From the NCBI RefSeq assembly GCF_026262505.1, contig NC_067206.1:13822205-13886204 (forward strand): DNA of 64,000 nt. The letters run 5' to 3'. Made by a program: the position numbers and the translations under genes. The notes under the pieces were generated by a model. The model was not told where the DNA came from and searched no databases. It was given only the letters and a program-made list of their open reading frames with translations. The stretch comes from Trichomonas vaginalis G3. Lineage: Eukaryota > Parabasalia > Trichomonadida > Trichomonadidae. Shown piece by piece: positions 9,953 to 20,000 of this stretch (position 1 is its first letter; each line of letters starts with the position of its first letter).

Positions 9953-10690
9953 ATGTTGTTCTATTTGCAAAGTACAGACCCAAACGAATACGGGACAGTA
10001 AAGCTACAAACAAACTTAGGTCTACAGAATGAGGCGCTTGCATTCAGAATGGTTGACTTCAATACTATCGCTTCATTCGTTATAACAGATGAAACAGATT
10101 TCATGGAGATTGAAATAGATGGAAAGAAGCACGAAATAAGATTTCACAATAATGTAGAATATAAGATGGAAACATTAGCTGGAGTGTTAAATGCTCTCAT
10201 AAATACTACAATAAACAAGGATAACGAAGAAAACTTAATGAATGTTAAACTTATTGCAGGAGTTTTGAAGTTCAGTTATGCGAAGGAGTTTAAGATACCA
10301 GAATGAGTCATAGAGTACAACTTCTTTTGGGTGCATACCATATGACATTTCCTTTGAAAAGTGTTGACAAAACGATTGAGATGAAATCTGTTCCATATGT
10401 ATGTTATGGCAATTGTTTATACATTGAGTCTAAAATAGCTAATGTCACAGGTATTTCAGGAGTTAATAGTAAGGGTTCAGTAGAATATAAGTCTTTCTGT
10501 TATGCAGTCAATTCAATGTTCATTCCAAATGTTCCTGTCATAGCAACTCATTTAGGTAAATGAGTTCGCATTAGTCCTCATAATTTGAAAGACATGCAAT
10601 TCAGACTTGTTGACTTTCAAGGAGAGCCTGTAGAACTGAAGGCACCAGTGCGAATGACTGTTGAAGTTGACTTTTTAGAAAATATTAAAT
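9953..10690 (+). pseudogene. Penton/minor-capsid-like gene of M1 (broken)
   Basis: Starts MLFYLQSTDPNEYGTVKL. It ends in a block MQFRLVDFQGEPVELKAPV that matches ITLTLIDANFVPVKLLCPM in the M2 remnant at 34513-35190. A beta-rich protein with a terminal L-x-D-x-x-x-x-P-V-x-L-x-x-P motif fits the minor capsid (penton) of Polintons, but that assignment is inference. It is transcribed away from the fibre gene across a 17-bp divergent spacer. About two breaks. Confidence 0.45.
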
Positions 10691-10934
10691 GCAACAGCTT
10701 ACAAGAGAACTCAGAGCTAAAAATATAAAGTATGAATGTTATGTATTAGGTCATGAACTTTGGTTGTTGCTGTTTGATGAAACAAATGAGTTAGTTATGT
10801 CAGTCAACAGAGAACAGAAAAATATTGTGTTAGTGAAAACTGCACCAAGTCAATAAGATTAGGTTTGCATTATGAAGATGAGTTCGATACTGTTGAAGAA
10901 GTTTTGGATAGATATTACAAATTGCTAACTTGAA
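10689..10934 (+). pseudogene. Small Maverick gene remnant
   Basis: The ATG at 10689 overlaps the end of the penton-like gene. The short frame (MQQLTRELRAKNIKYE) and following acidic stretch (DEFDTVEEVLDRYY) look like one small broken protein. No family recognised. Confidence 0.35.
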
Positions 10935-10948
10935 ATTTTTTGACTGAC

Positions 10949-10972
10949 GGCGCAAAGCGCCAAGACGAAGTC
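10949..10972. repeat. Double mini-hairpin, intergenic, flanked by TGACTG
   Basis: GGCGC-AAA-GCGCC followed by GAC-GAA-GTC. The direct repeat TGACTG sits on both sides (10941-10946 and 10974-10979), as expected of an inserted unit. Confidence 0.7.
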
Positions 10973-10981
10973 CTGACTGCT

Positions 10982-11623
10982 TTAATTTACTAAAACATAT
11001 TTCAAGCAAAGTTTATAGTCAGTAGATAGTTTTGTATATTCATTCGAATATCTATACTTAAACTCAACTCCTGTAGTTCCTGGTGTTTCAATGATGCGGA
11101 TGTTACCTATTTTCATGAATAGTGGCGTTTGACCACAGCATTCGATTTCAGGGTCGAGATAGTCAATGACACATTGTTTCCCTGTTATTCGTGAGATAAC
11201 ATTTTCAAGGCCCTCCTTTGTTAGAATTATTTGGTTCTTACTTATAAGATTTGTCAAAAGCTTCTTATCGTCTTTGAGTAAAATTGTTTGGTATAACTGA
11301 AGAAGGTAATGGTCTACGTTATCTGAAGGATTTGTTTGAACATTTGTGTAAGGATTGTCGTTGGCTTCTCTTGAAAGAACTTGGTCCAGTGGTGGATACT
11401 CTAACTTAACATCTGATGTAGCGTTAGCGTTTGAAGCTGAGTTTAAATTCACAGCGCCATGCTCCAAGACCGAAGGTCCCGACTTAAGTTCTGGTTCTTT
11501 TTCTTTCAAACACTCTGAACTATAGTTCTTTATGACAATATTGTTTGTCGTTCGTGAGTCAACATTTGATGTTGGTTCAATTGGAACATTAACGGCACCA
11601 GCTAAGATGGATTTGCTTCTCAT
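10982..11623 (-). CDS. Hypothetical Maverick protein, 213 aa
   Basis: A whole frame. The N-terminal half is low-complexity (Asn/Ser-rich); the C-terminal half, from about residue 105 (DHYLLQLYQTILLKDDKK), looks folded and has several Cys. A diverged relative may be the remnant at 33830-34380 of M2, which sits in the same relative place near the penton-like gene. Divergent from the 11649 gene over about 25 bp. Function not recognised; virion association is only a guess. Confidence 0.55.
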   Translation of the reverse strand: MRSKSILAGAVNVPIEPTSNVDSRTTNNIVIKNYSSECLKEKEPELKSGPSVLEHGAVNLNSASNANATSDVKLEYPPLDQVLSREANDNPYTNVQTNPSDNVDHYLLQLYQTILLKDDKKLLTNLISKNQIILTKEGLENVISRITGKQCVIDYLDPEIECCGQTPLFMKIGNIRIIETPGTTGVEFKYRYSNEYTKLSTDYKLCLKYVLVN

Positions 11624-11648
11624 TTCATATAGAATAAAAACCTTTTAT

Positions 11649-12125
11649 ATGTATGAAATGAACAATATACTCGACAAGGGTTTGAATGTAAAGCTAACGA
11701 ATGAAAATATTGTTGAATTCACTGAGACAGGTGCTGTGTATAAAGATGTAGAACTACTGAACAAAAGAGCTAAGGGAAGAAGCAGGAACATGAACAAAGG
11801 GTGGAAGCCTATAAAAATTTATGTCAATGATGGCTCAGGAGGTTCAAACATAAAGTATGCAGAAAGTTATAGAGTTTATGCTCTCAAAGGTGAAAAGCCT
11901 TCATTTAAGAACAGCTATTCTAACGCATATCCTCAAAAGCTAACGGATGGGGAAGTGGATGATATGAATGACAGCAAAAATATTAACAGAAATGGCGACA
12001 GAGATGCATGGAATTTGTTTACCATCAGTCAATTGAAGGTTAAACTTTTAAAACAATGTTGGTCGTTCCCATGGAATATTTTTGACTTTAATGGTATTAG
12101 TCATGATATGAATCTCAAGGTATGA
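11649..12125 (+). CDS. Hypothetical Maverick protein, about 158 aa
   Basis: Start chosen at MYEMNNILDKGL, just after the divergent spacer; the longer upstream frame runs back into the neighbouring gene. The middle has a basic stretch (NKRAKGRSRNMNKGWKPIKI) and a Gly/Ser turn. The last 25 codons overlap the 3' end of the convergent ATPase gene by 78 bp, so the native C terminus is uncertain. Family not recognised. Confidence 0.5.
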   Translation: MYEMNNILDKGLNVKLTNENIVEFTETGAVYKDVELLNKRAKGRSRNMNKGWKPIKIYVNDGSGGSNIKYAESYRVYALKGEKPSFKNSYSNAYPQKLTDGEVDDMNDSKNINRNGDRDAWNLFTISQLKVKLLKQCWSFPWNIFDFNGISHDMNLKV

Positions 12126-12935
12126 ACGAGGAGAGATGAGAGACTTATATGCTTCCCAAATTTCTTCAAAAGGTAATGTTATACCTGACTGTTTCCAAAT
12201 GAGTTCAATATCATAACGTGAGAAACCTTGAAAGATAACGAAGTCAGTTATGAGACGTTTTATGTTTAAAGCTAAAAACCTCCATGTTTGCATAAGTATT
12301 GCTACAGTTAAGTGGTAATGTCTGACTTTAGTAATGATGTTAGCTAATGGTGAGTCTGGTTTTGACACTAAACCTTTTCCGGCGAAATCATCACAAACTA
12401 ATAAAGTGTTTGAAGGATACTTTTTGAAGGGGTATTTTGAAAGTTTTGATAGAATGTAGTTTGTAAGTCGTTTCATATCGTAAACTCCTGAGTATTGACG
12501 TAAGTGGTGTTTGTCAATAATTCTTTCCATCTCCTCAGAGGTCTTTTGCATTCCTGACTGTATAAATTCAACGATGGCATAATATTTCCTCTTACGTCGA
12601 ATGTAACGTTGAAGAAATTCAATGAGTTCACTGTCTGGAACTTTAACGACAGAGGCTTGAACTTTTGACATAAATGTTTTCGCTGTTGAATCCATAGAGT
12701 CTGAAGTTGCTGATATAATGATTTGGTCATAGTAAGAGTCGTTTCCTAAACGCTCTGTTATGAGTATATGACGAATTAAATTAAATGTCTTACTTGAACC
12801 CATCTTTCCACAATAGAAATACACACCATTTGAACAGAACTCATAGTCCTTACTGAAAGGAAGAATGAGAGAACTGTTGAGCTTTTCACTGTTTTCATTC
12901 ATGTCTTCATCTACGTCATGTATTAAATGCTTCAT
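12048..12935 (-). CDS. A32/FtsK-HerA-type packaging ATPase (M1)
   Basis: A 295-aa whole frame. Walker A is GKMGSSKT at residues 43-50; Walker B is LLVCDDF at 178-184; FVIFQGFSRYD follows as in the M2 ATPase (LTDIILFPGLSEDD). This family pumps genomes into capsids in nucleocytoplasmic viruses and Polintons. The gene is divergent from the 12952 gene with a 16-bp gap and converges on the 11649 gene. Confidence 0.85.
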   Translation of the reverse strand: MKHLIHDVDEDMNENSEKLNSSLILPFSKDYEFCSNGVYFYCGKMGSSKTFNLIRHILITERLGNDSYYDQIIISATSDSMDSTAKTFMSKVQASVVKVPDSELIEFLQRYIRRKRKYYAIVEFIQSGMQKTSEEMERIIDKHHLRQYSGVYDMKRLTNYILSKLSKYPFKKYPSNTLLVCDDFAGKGLVSKPDSPLANIITKVRHYHLTVAILMQTWRFLALNIKRLITDFVIFQGFSRYDIELIWKQSGITLPFEEIWEAYKSLISPRSYLEIHIMTNTIKVKNIPWERPTLF

Positions 12936-12951
12936 TTTATCTCCATTAAAA

Positions 12952-13833
12952 ATGCAAGTCAGAAATATTCAGAATATAGCACCGGGTCTAACTGACAAGA
13001 GTATAAAGATATACTATGAACATGTTATGATGAAACCAACCAAAATTCAAGAAAGTCAGTATACTTATGAATATCCAAGACACTGGGTAGAGTATGTAGG
13101 AGGTGAGAAAGCTATTGAAATCAGACAGGTTCGAAGTATTCCAGCAGGAAGAACAATATTATTGAAGAACTTTAATGTTTTGAGATATAATGATGAAACA
13201 AAGAAGCAAGATAGTTTCCCTGTTGCTGTGTATGTGAACTTAGATACAGGAGATGACATGAAAGTTTTTAATACAAAGCTTCAAACGGTAGTGAGAGAAC
13301 AACTGACTGCGGAAGGGCATCCATTACCTTCAGAAGTTACCATAGCATATAATTTTGAAACAAACTCAATAGATTTTAAAGTCATCTCTGCAAAGAAGTC
13401 AGGTTTTACATTTAATGAAGCAGATGTATATTCGAATGAAAACTTCAAAGCTATTGCATGGTTAGATAATGACGATTGCTTTAAGAAAATATTTAAATAC
13501 AGTGACTCAACGATGTCAATAGATGACCTTCGTGGAATGTTACCATCGACGTTTACAGTAGAAGGTTCAGCAGGATTGCTTACAAAATTGTCAATTGGTG
13601 GTATTTGGTCTCGTGAGAACATTGTTATAAAATCCAGTATAAGTGAATTTGCTGAAGAATCTATATTATGTCTTTCAAACTACATGTATTTGCCGCCGAA
13701 GCATTATAGTATAACAAACTTTGTCAGTAAGTTTAACATAAGACTTGTCGAACCTTCTTCAATGAAAGATGTTGTGCTACCCAAAGACGGAAAGGATGGA
13801 CTCATTATTGAGATGATTTTAATTGCATATTAA
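12952..13833 (+). CDS. Probable virion protein of M1, 293 aa
   Basis: The start MQVRNIQNIAPGLTDK immediately follows the divergent gap with the ATPase; the longer frame reads antisense to the ATPase. The protein is beta-rich with no hydrophobic segment and ends KDGKDGLIIEMILIAY. It heads a tight three-gene run in which the stop of each gene touches the next ATG (13833/13834 and 14058/14059). Beta-rich make-up and operon-like position next to the packaging ATPase suggest a structural role; family not identified. Confidence 0.55.
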   Translation: MQVRNIQNIAPGLTDKSIKIYYEHVMMKPTKIQESQYTYEYPRHWVEYVGGEKAIEIRQVRSIPAGRTILLKNFNVLRYNDETKKQDSFPVAVYVNLDTGDDMKVFNTKLQTVVREQLTAEGHPLPSEVTIAYNFETNSIDFKVISAKKSGFTFNEADVYSNENFKAIAWLDNDDCFKKIFKYSDSTMSIDDLRGMLPSTFTVEGSAGLLTKLSIGGIWSRENIVIKSSISEFAEESILCLSNYMYLPPKHYSITNFVSKFNIRLVEPSSMKDVVLPKDGKDGLIIEMILIAY

Positions 13834-14058
13834 ATGAGCTTGTTCTTGAAGGTCATTCATGATGAAATAACTGTTGTAGAAGATGTTAGCAATTGTTCAG
13901 ACATTTTGAAGCGAATAGATGATATAAGAAAGAAGTTAGATAGACCGCAAAGCGGTGAGGGCGAAGCCCGTGAGAACGCTTATGTTTCATTGACTTTCTC
14001 CAGTAACGAGAACTTTTATGAGATAATATTGAAGAGAGATGATTTTAATATGGTGTAA
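13834..14058 (+). CDS. Small Maverick protein, 74 aa
   Basis: Directly abuts its neighbours on both sides. Residues 1-35 (MSLFLKVIHDEITVVEDVSN onward) are a short folded-looking segment with a Lys-rich helix. The middle, PQSGEGEAREN, is encoded by a palindromic mini-insert that keeps the frame. Family not recognised. Confidence 0.5.
   Translation: MSLFLKVIHDEITVVEDVSNCSDILKRIDDIRKKLDRPQSGEGEARENAYVSLTFSSNENFYEIILKRDDFNMV
13945..13969. repeat. Double mini-hairpin, in frame in the 74-aa gene
   Basis: CCGC-AAA-GCGG (13945-13955), TGA spacer, GGGC-GAA-GCCC (13959-13969). The most regular copy of the family. Confidence 0.8.
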
Positions 14059-14586
14059 ATGGTAGCTTGGGCAGCTTTAGGCGCAATGGGAACAAAAGCA
14101 TTAGCATTTGGAGCAAAAGCACTTGGAGCTTATGACGCAGTAAATAAAATGAGTGGAGGAAGGGTTTCGAAGACATTAGATGCAAATAAAGGGAAGATTG
14201 GAGGCTGGGTTGCAAAGAAGTTAAGATTAAATAAAATAGGGCTCATAAATAAAGCATCCAATTTGGTTGCGACTGAGTCAGAAAATGCTTTAGGAAAGGA
14301 CGATGAGTTTGCAAAACACGCAAAAGACTTTAATGACCAGATGAAAGGTGAAACAATGCATTTAAATAGAGTCGATGGAACTAAAGAAAATGTTTCTTCT
14401 CCGCCAGCGGTTTATCCATACGGCCCTTATGGAATGTATGGAAACCCTTATGAACGACCATTTGACCCATTGACTGGTGGAAGTAATTGGTATCATTACG
14501 GACGAAGAAGAAAGACAGTCAAGTTGGAGACAGACGTGAAGAAAGCAACTAAAAAGAAACCAAGGAAGAGAGTTATAAAGCAATGA
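14059..14586 (+). CDS. Gly/Ala-rich, basic-tailed Maverick protein, 175 aa
   Basis: Three parts are visible: an amphipathic Ala/Gly-rich N terminus (WAALGAMGTKALAFGAKALG), a central region with a Tyr/Pro/Gly stretch (YPYGPYGMYGNPY), and a strongly basic tail (RRRKTVKLE, KKKPRKRV). The plan resembles the 133-aa protein at 48145-48546 of M2 at the N terminus. An amphipathic head with a basic tail would suit a DNA-binding or membrane-active minor virion protein, but this is inference. Followed at once by a GGTGA palindrome. Confidence 0.55.
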   Translation: MVAWAALGAMGTKALAFGAKALGAYDAVNKMSGGRVSKTLDANKGKIGGWVAKKLRLNKIGLINKASNLVATESENALGKDDEFAKHAKDFNDQMKGETMHLNRVDGTKENVSSPPAVYPYGPYGMYGNPYERPFDPLTGGSNWYHYGRRRKTVKLETDVKKATKKKPRKRVIKQ

Positions 14587-14594
14587 ATTCAACA

Positions 14595-14642
14595 GGGTGA
14601 AAAAAGAGGTGAAAAAAGAGGTGAGATCTCACCACTTCACCT
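14595..14642. repeat. GGTGA-type intergenic palindrome (copy 3)
   Basis: GGTGAGATCTCACC core with two GGTGAAAAAAGA repeats on the left, between convergent genes. Position right after a stop codon fits a terminator or 3'-end element. Confidence 0.85.
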
Positions 14643-15731
14643 AAATTTATTTTTGTGCTATGTTTTCATACGTGTGGGAGTGGTGATATCATTAATTTTT
14701 ATATAAATGTGGGAACAAAAATAAAGCATATCTACTCAACAGGAATGAGACCCTTACTGACTATGTATTCGTTTAATGCTTGATGAAAACAATGGTACAT
14801 ATTATCGTATGGGTATACACAACGTCTGTTTCCATCGTCGTCGTATATGTAGAGCTCAAATCCAGTCCAACCTTCTTTTGTACAATATGTAGCTTTATTT
14901 AAGTATGCATTTATGTAGATAAGGCAATTTTCTTCATCGCTCCAGAAATAATTTTTCGTCATTGTTGAAATAGTTTTCGTTCCTCTGCGACGATAAGGAA
15001 TATAGATCCGTATTTTTCCCAAGTGAGCGGGGTATCTCTAATCCCAGCCCTATCGTCCTCCTAGTGTCAGTTTTTAATATAAAATCCAAAATTTTTTAAA
15101 AAATAAAAATTTCGAGAAATTTTTTAAGTTTTTTTTTCTTTGATTTCAATAATACAAAATAAATTTGGGAGTAAAAAGACACTATTTAATGAAATTCATA
15201 TGAGTGAATGTGGATAAATACTCTCAGAACATACAATTTATATATTTTTTCTTTATGTTATCAACTAATTAGTGATAATTTTTTTTGAATCAGATTTTTT
15301 TTCATTAAAAACATAATATATAACGCAATAATGATGTACACATACGTATCTACACATCAAAATATAAAGTTTGTTTTGGTCTGGGCATCCCAACCAAAAA
15401 TTCTTAAAAAATTGAATAAAATTGAATACTTGGGGCTGGGATACCCAGCCCGAAACCGAATTGAATTTTTTGAATTAAAGAATATATTTACGTATTTATA
15501 ATATATATGTGATGTTTATAAAAAATACTAAATTTTTGTAAAAAAATTCAATTTATTCAAAACGTACATTAAGTGATCACTTCATTAGTAGGATCAGCGA
15601 TCCTACTAAATGGTGAGAATGCCACTAGCTAAAAAGGGAGTCCTTGGAGCTCTTGATCTCTTGTCAGTAGAGTCCATAATGAGGCATGGCATCTACTGAT
15701 TAGAGATCAGAGCAATCCTACCTTACCTTCA

Positions 15732-16040
15732 GGAGCTACAAAGCTCCTAATCGTTACGAGAGGGAGCCTTGGAGCTCCTGAAGCTCATCAGCAGAGGCTA
15801 TTTACCATTTGGGCCTCTTCTGATGAAAGATGCGAAGCTCTTCTACGAACCAGGAGCTCCAAAGCTCCTAATCCTTACGAAAGGGAGCTTTGGAGCTCCT
15901 GAGTCTTCATCAACAGAGTCCCAGAGTGGTAAATGTCCTATGCTGATGAAAGATGCGAAGCACATCTTCGAACCAGGAGCTTCAAAGCTCCCATTCCTTA
16001 CGAAAGGGAGCTCTGGAGCTTCTGAAACTCCTTTTATTAT
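15732..16040. repeat. 122-bp palindromic tandem repeat, three copies
   Basis: Units begin at 15732, 15853 and 15976 with GGAGCTNCAAAGCTCC, then CCTTACGAAAGGGAGC, then a GAGCTCCTGA arm. The same unit layout and key words recur in three copies at 45989-46290 in M2. Short frames through it are by-products. Confidence 0.85.
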
Positions 16041-16146
16041 CAGATAGGACAGTTTTCTTCTGAGGCTTCTCATCAAATCTAAGACTTCAGAAAAAAGCTG
16101 TCTATCCGTGTATACTTACATTCTAATTGACTACAAGTGTACAACT

Positions 16147-16488
16147 TTAAGGCAGAGATTATCCGAGGCCTCTCATCAAATGAGGGACCTCGGATAATCT
16201 CTGCCTTAAGTAGTCAAATAGCTTTTCTGACTATTCAGGGACAAGAGAACAAGAGTTGGAATACTTTAAGGCAAGGTTCTTCCGAAATCTCTCATCGAAT
16301 GAGAGACTTCAGAAGGACCTTGCCAAATCCTTGAACACTGATATCCTTGGAACTGAGCTAGGACCAAGGAGAAGTAGTGTACTATAGCTCACGATGGTAA
16401 TCTCGGAATTACTTATATTGCCACATGCACAATATCTATTCAGCCAGACTCCTATATACAAGAAGTCAGGCTGAATAGATATTGTGCA
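16147..16488. repeat. Three successive long hairpins
   Basis: Stem 1: 16147-16168 with 16188-16209, 22 bp perfect. Stem 2: about 16270-16286 with 16309-16325, two mismatches. Stem 3: 16426-16445 with 16469-16488, 20 bp perfect. Stems 1 and 2 share a TCTCATC-AATGAG loop motif, so one may derive from the other. Confidence 0.85.
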
Positions 16489-16737
16489 TATGGTTTGCAG
16501 AACTCTAATAACACATAAAATTTTGTTATCCCAAAAAGGTGACATTTTGGGTGTATCGTCCATCCCAGGAATGTATGCAATGAACTTTGCGTCATATGGG
16601 ATTGTAATATATTCAGGTTTTTTTTCATCGTCAATGGGTCTGTCTTTGTTAAAATGCATGTTTCTCAGTTTTACTTGAGTTTTGAATAGTTCACGGAAAC
16701 GTTCTGGGAAAGAGTCATAGTAAATGTAGTCAGACAT

Positions 16738-16947
16738 GTCTTTGTAATGAAATAAAAAAATTAAAAAAATAAAATAAGGTTATTTTTATTTAGTGAGGAC
16801 GGTAGTGAATTCGTTAGTGAAGTCGTTAGTGAAGTCATTAGTGAAGTCGTTTATGTGTCAGATGGTTTTGTAAATATTTAAGGTTAAGTTGGTGTTATGG
16901 TTGTGTCGTAAAATATACGTTACTGGTTTCGTAAAGTGTCAAAACCG
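16738..16947. other. M1 right flank, no gene
   Basis: Holds an AT-rich promoter-like stretch upstream of the 16737 start, then a short 12-bp repeat (GTTAGTGAAGTC, about four copies, 16815-16852), then plain sequence. No coding region recognised. Confidence 0.5.
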
Positions 16948-16992
16948 CTAAGTAGTGTACGGAGGCGCGCAGTGCCACAGTACGCAACTTAG
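16948..16992. repeat. Compound hairpin, possible M1 terminal structure
   Basis: CTAAGT (16948) pairs with ACTTAG (16987); inside, GTAC pairs with GTAC, and then GGCGC-GCA-GTGCC forms the tip. Symmetric 3-nt internal loops separate the stems. The architecture and the AGTAGTG start resemble the M2 terminal unit (GGTAGTGGGG, then a GGCGC-GTT-GCGCC tip). The orientation is not what a right terminus would predict, so the role is open. Confidence 0.45.
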
Positions 16993-17019
16993 AGATACTA
17001 ACTCTTACGGTTTTATTTA

Positions 17020-20000
17020 GAATATGACCGAGAGTTTGGGTGACAATATGACTCATAGTTTAAGAGAGTGTATGACTGATGGTTTTAGTGAGAATAAGAC
17101 TGACCGTTTTAATGAAAATATGACTGACGGTTTGAGTGACAATATGAATTACGGTTTTAGTGAGAATAAGACTGATAGTTTGGATGACAATATGACTGTT
17201 GATTTGAGTGAGTGTATGACTGAAAGTTTGACTGACAATATGACTGACGGTTTGACACACACCATGACTGTTGATTCGAGTGAGTGTATGATTGAGAGTT
17301 TGGGTGACAATATGACTCATAGTTTAAGAGAGTGTATGACTGATGGTTTTAGTGAGAATAAGACTGACAGTTTGGGTGACAATATGACTTCGGTTTGACA
17401 GACACTATGAATTAGCTTTTTATTGAGAGTAAGACTGATAGTTTGACTGACAATATGACTGACGGTTTGACACACACTATGACTTACGGTTTTAGTTAGA
17501 ATAAGACTGACAGTTTGAGTGACAATATGACTGACAGTTTGACACACACTATGAATTAGCTTTTTAGTTAGAATAAGACTGACAGTTTGAGTGACAATAT
17601 GACTGACGGTTTGACAGACACTATGACTTACGGTTTTAGTTAGAATAAGACTGACAGTTTGACTGACAATATGACTGACGGTTTGACACACACTATGACT
17701 GTTGATTCGAGTGAGTGTATGATTGAGAGTTTGGGTGACAATATGACTCATAGTTTAAGAGAGTGTATGACTGATGGTTTTAGTGAGAATAAGACTGACA
17801 GTTTGGGTGACAATATGACTTCGGTTTGACAGACACTATGAATTAGCTTTTTATTGAGAGTAAGACTGATAGTTTGACTGACAATATGACTGACGGTTTG
17901 ACACACACTATGACTTACGGTTTTAGTTAGAATAAGACTGACAGTTTGAGTGACAATATGACTGACAGTTTGACACACACTATGAATTAGCTTTTTAGTT
18001 AGAATAAGACTGACAGTTGAGTGACAATATGACTGACGGTTTGACAGACACTATGACTTACGGTTTTAGTTAGAATAAGACTGATAGTTTGACTGACAAT
18101 ATGACTTACGGTTTTATTTAGAATATGACTGAGAGTTTAGGTGACAATATGACTGTTGATTTGAGTGAGTGTATGACTGACAATTTGAGTGACAGTATGA
18201 CTTCGGTTTGACAGACACTATGAATTAGCTTTTTAGTGAGAATAAGACTGACAATTTGAGTGACAATATGAATTACGGTTTTAGTTAGAATAAGACTGAT
18301 AGTTTGACTGACAATATGACTGTGGTTTGACAGACACTATGACTGTTGATTCGAGTGAGTGTATGATTGAGAGTTTGGGTGACAATATGACTCATAGTTT
18401 AAGAGAGTGTATGACTGATGGTTTTAGTGAGAATAAGACTGACAGTTTGGGTGACAATATGACTGCTAATTTGAATGAATATATGGCTGTCGGTTTGGGT
18501 GAGAATAAGACTGACGGCTTTAATTAGAATATTACTGACAGTTTGAGTGACAATATGACTGTGGTTTGACAGACACTATGAATTAGCTTTTTATTGAGAG
18601 TAAGACTGACAGTTTGACTGACAATATGACTGACGGTTTGACACACACTATGACTGTTGATTCGAGTGAGTGTATGATTGAGAGTTTGGGTGACAATATG
18701 ACTCATAGTTTAAGAGAGTGTATGACTGATGGTTTTAGTGAGAATAAGACTGACAGTTTGGGTGACAATATGACTTCGGTTTGACAGACACTATGAATTA
18801 GCTTTTTATTGAGAGTAAGACTGATAGTTTGACTGACAATATGACTGACGGTTTGACACACACTATGACTTACGGTTTTAGTTAGAATAAGACTGACAGT
18901 TTGAGTGACAATATGACTGACAGTTTGACACACACTATGAATTAGCTTTTTAGTTAGAATAAGACTGACAGTTTGAGTGACAATATGACTGACGGTTTGA
19001 CAGACACTATGACTTACGGTTTTAGTTAGAATAAGACTGACAGTTTGACTGACAATATGACTGACGGTTTGACACACACTATGACTGTTGATTCGAGTGA
19101 GTGTATGATTGAGAGTTTGGGTGACAATATGACTCATAGTTTAAGAGAGTGTATGACTGATGGTTTTAGTGAGAATAAGACTGACAGTTTGGGTGACAAT
19201 ATGACTTCGGTTTGACAGACACTATGAATTAGCTTTTTATTGAGAGTAAGACTGATAGTTTGACTGACAATATGACTGACGGTTTGACACACACTATGAC
19301 TTACGGTTTTAGTTAGAATAAGACTGACAGTTTGAGTGACAATATGACTGACAGTTTGACACACACTATGAATTAGCTTTTTAGTTAGAATAAGACTGAC
19401 AGTTTGAGTGACAATATGACTGACGGTTTGACAGACACTATGACTTACGGTTTTAGTTAGAATAAGACTGATAGTTTGACTGACAATATGACTTACGGTT
19501 TTATTTAGAATATGACTGAGAGTTTAGGTGACAATATGACTGTTGATTTGAGTGAGTGTATGACTGACAATTTGAGTGACAGTATGACTTCGGTTTGACA
19601 GACACTATGAATTAGCTTTTTAGTGAGAATAAGACTGACAATTTGAGTGACAATATGAATTACGGTTTTAGTTAGAATAAGACTGATAGTTTGACTGACA
19701 ATATGACTGTGGTTTGACAGACACTATGACTGTTGATTCGAGTGAGTGTATGATTGAGAGTTTGGGTGACAATATGACTCATAGTTTAAGAGAGTGTATG
19801 ACTGATGGTTTTAGTGAGAATAAGACTGACAGTTTGGGTGACAATATGACTGCTAATTTGAATGAATATATGGCTGTCGGTTTGGGTGAGAATAAGACTG
19901 ACGGCTTTAATTAGAATATTACTGACAGTTTGAGTGACAATATGACTGTGGTTTGACAGACACTATGAATTAGCTTTTTATTGAGAGTAAGACTGACAGT

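Larger units (their letters stand above)
15025..16490. mobile_element. Hairpin-array insertion in M1
   Basis: About 1.45 kb of non-coding DNA inserted in an M1 gene. From left to right: an AT-rich stretch with GTGTCAGTTTTT near the left edge; two short GC blocks (CCCAGCCC and its complement); a palindrome pair at about 15571-15600; a 122-bp palindromic repeat (15732-16040, three copies); then three long hairpins (16147-16488). I could not prove terminal repeats or a target duplication, so both ends are approximate. Confidence 0.6.
14732..16737 (-). pseudogene. Hypothetical M1 gene split by a hairpin-rich insertion
   Basis: The N-terminal part, from the ATG at 16737 (MSDYIYYDSFPERFRELF), carries a repeat-free, mixed-charge domain. 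The C-terminal part (about 95 codons, with WSDEENCLIYINAYLNKATY) ends at 14732. The two parts are separated by about 1.45 kb of hairpin-rich DNA. The protein family is not recognised. It is probably the last gene before the right end of M1. Confidence 0.5.
1..16992. mobile_element. Maverick/Polinton element M1 (right part; left end outside window)
   Basis: Family: Maverick/Polinton of the T. vaginalis TvMav type. Parts seen, left to right: DNA polymerase B, a hypothetical gene, minisatellites, KilA-N gene, T5orf172-like gene, hypothetical gene, integrase, collar-type fibre, penton-like gene, several small virion candidates, packaging ATPase and a terminal gene split by a hairpin-rich insertion. 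The right boundary is not proven; a hairpin at 16948-16992 resembling the M2 terminal repeat, followed by host satellite, is my best guess. Several genes read through whole and about four or five look broken, so it is older than a fresh insertion but less decayed than M2. A fossil. Confidence 0.85.

Noticed and set aside
15019-15470. Small separate element bounded by CCCAGCCC blocks
   Set aside because: The two GC blocks match over only about 10 bp and no target duplication is visible.
16525-16545. AAAAAGGTGACATTTT as the end of the M1 hairpin insertion
   Set aside because: It resembles the element A end but lies in the coding part of the 16737 gene (DTPKMSPFWDNK), so it is likely chance.
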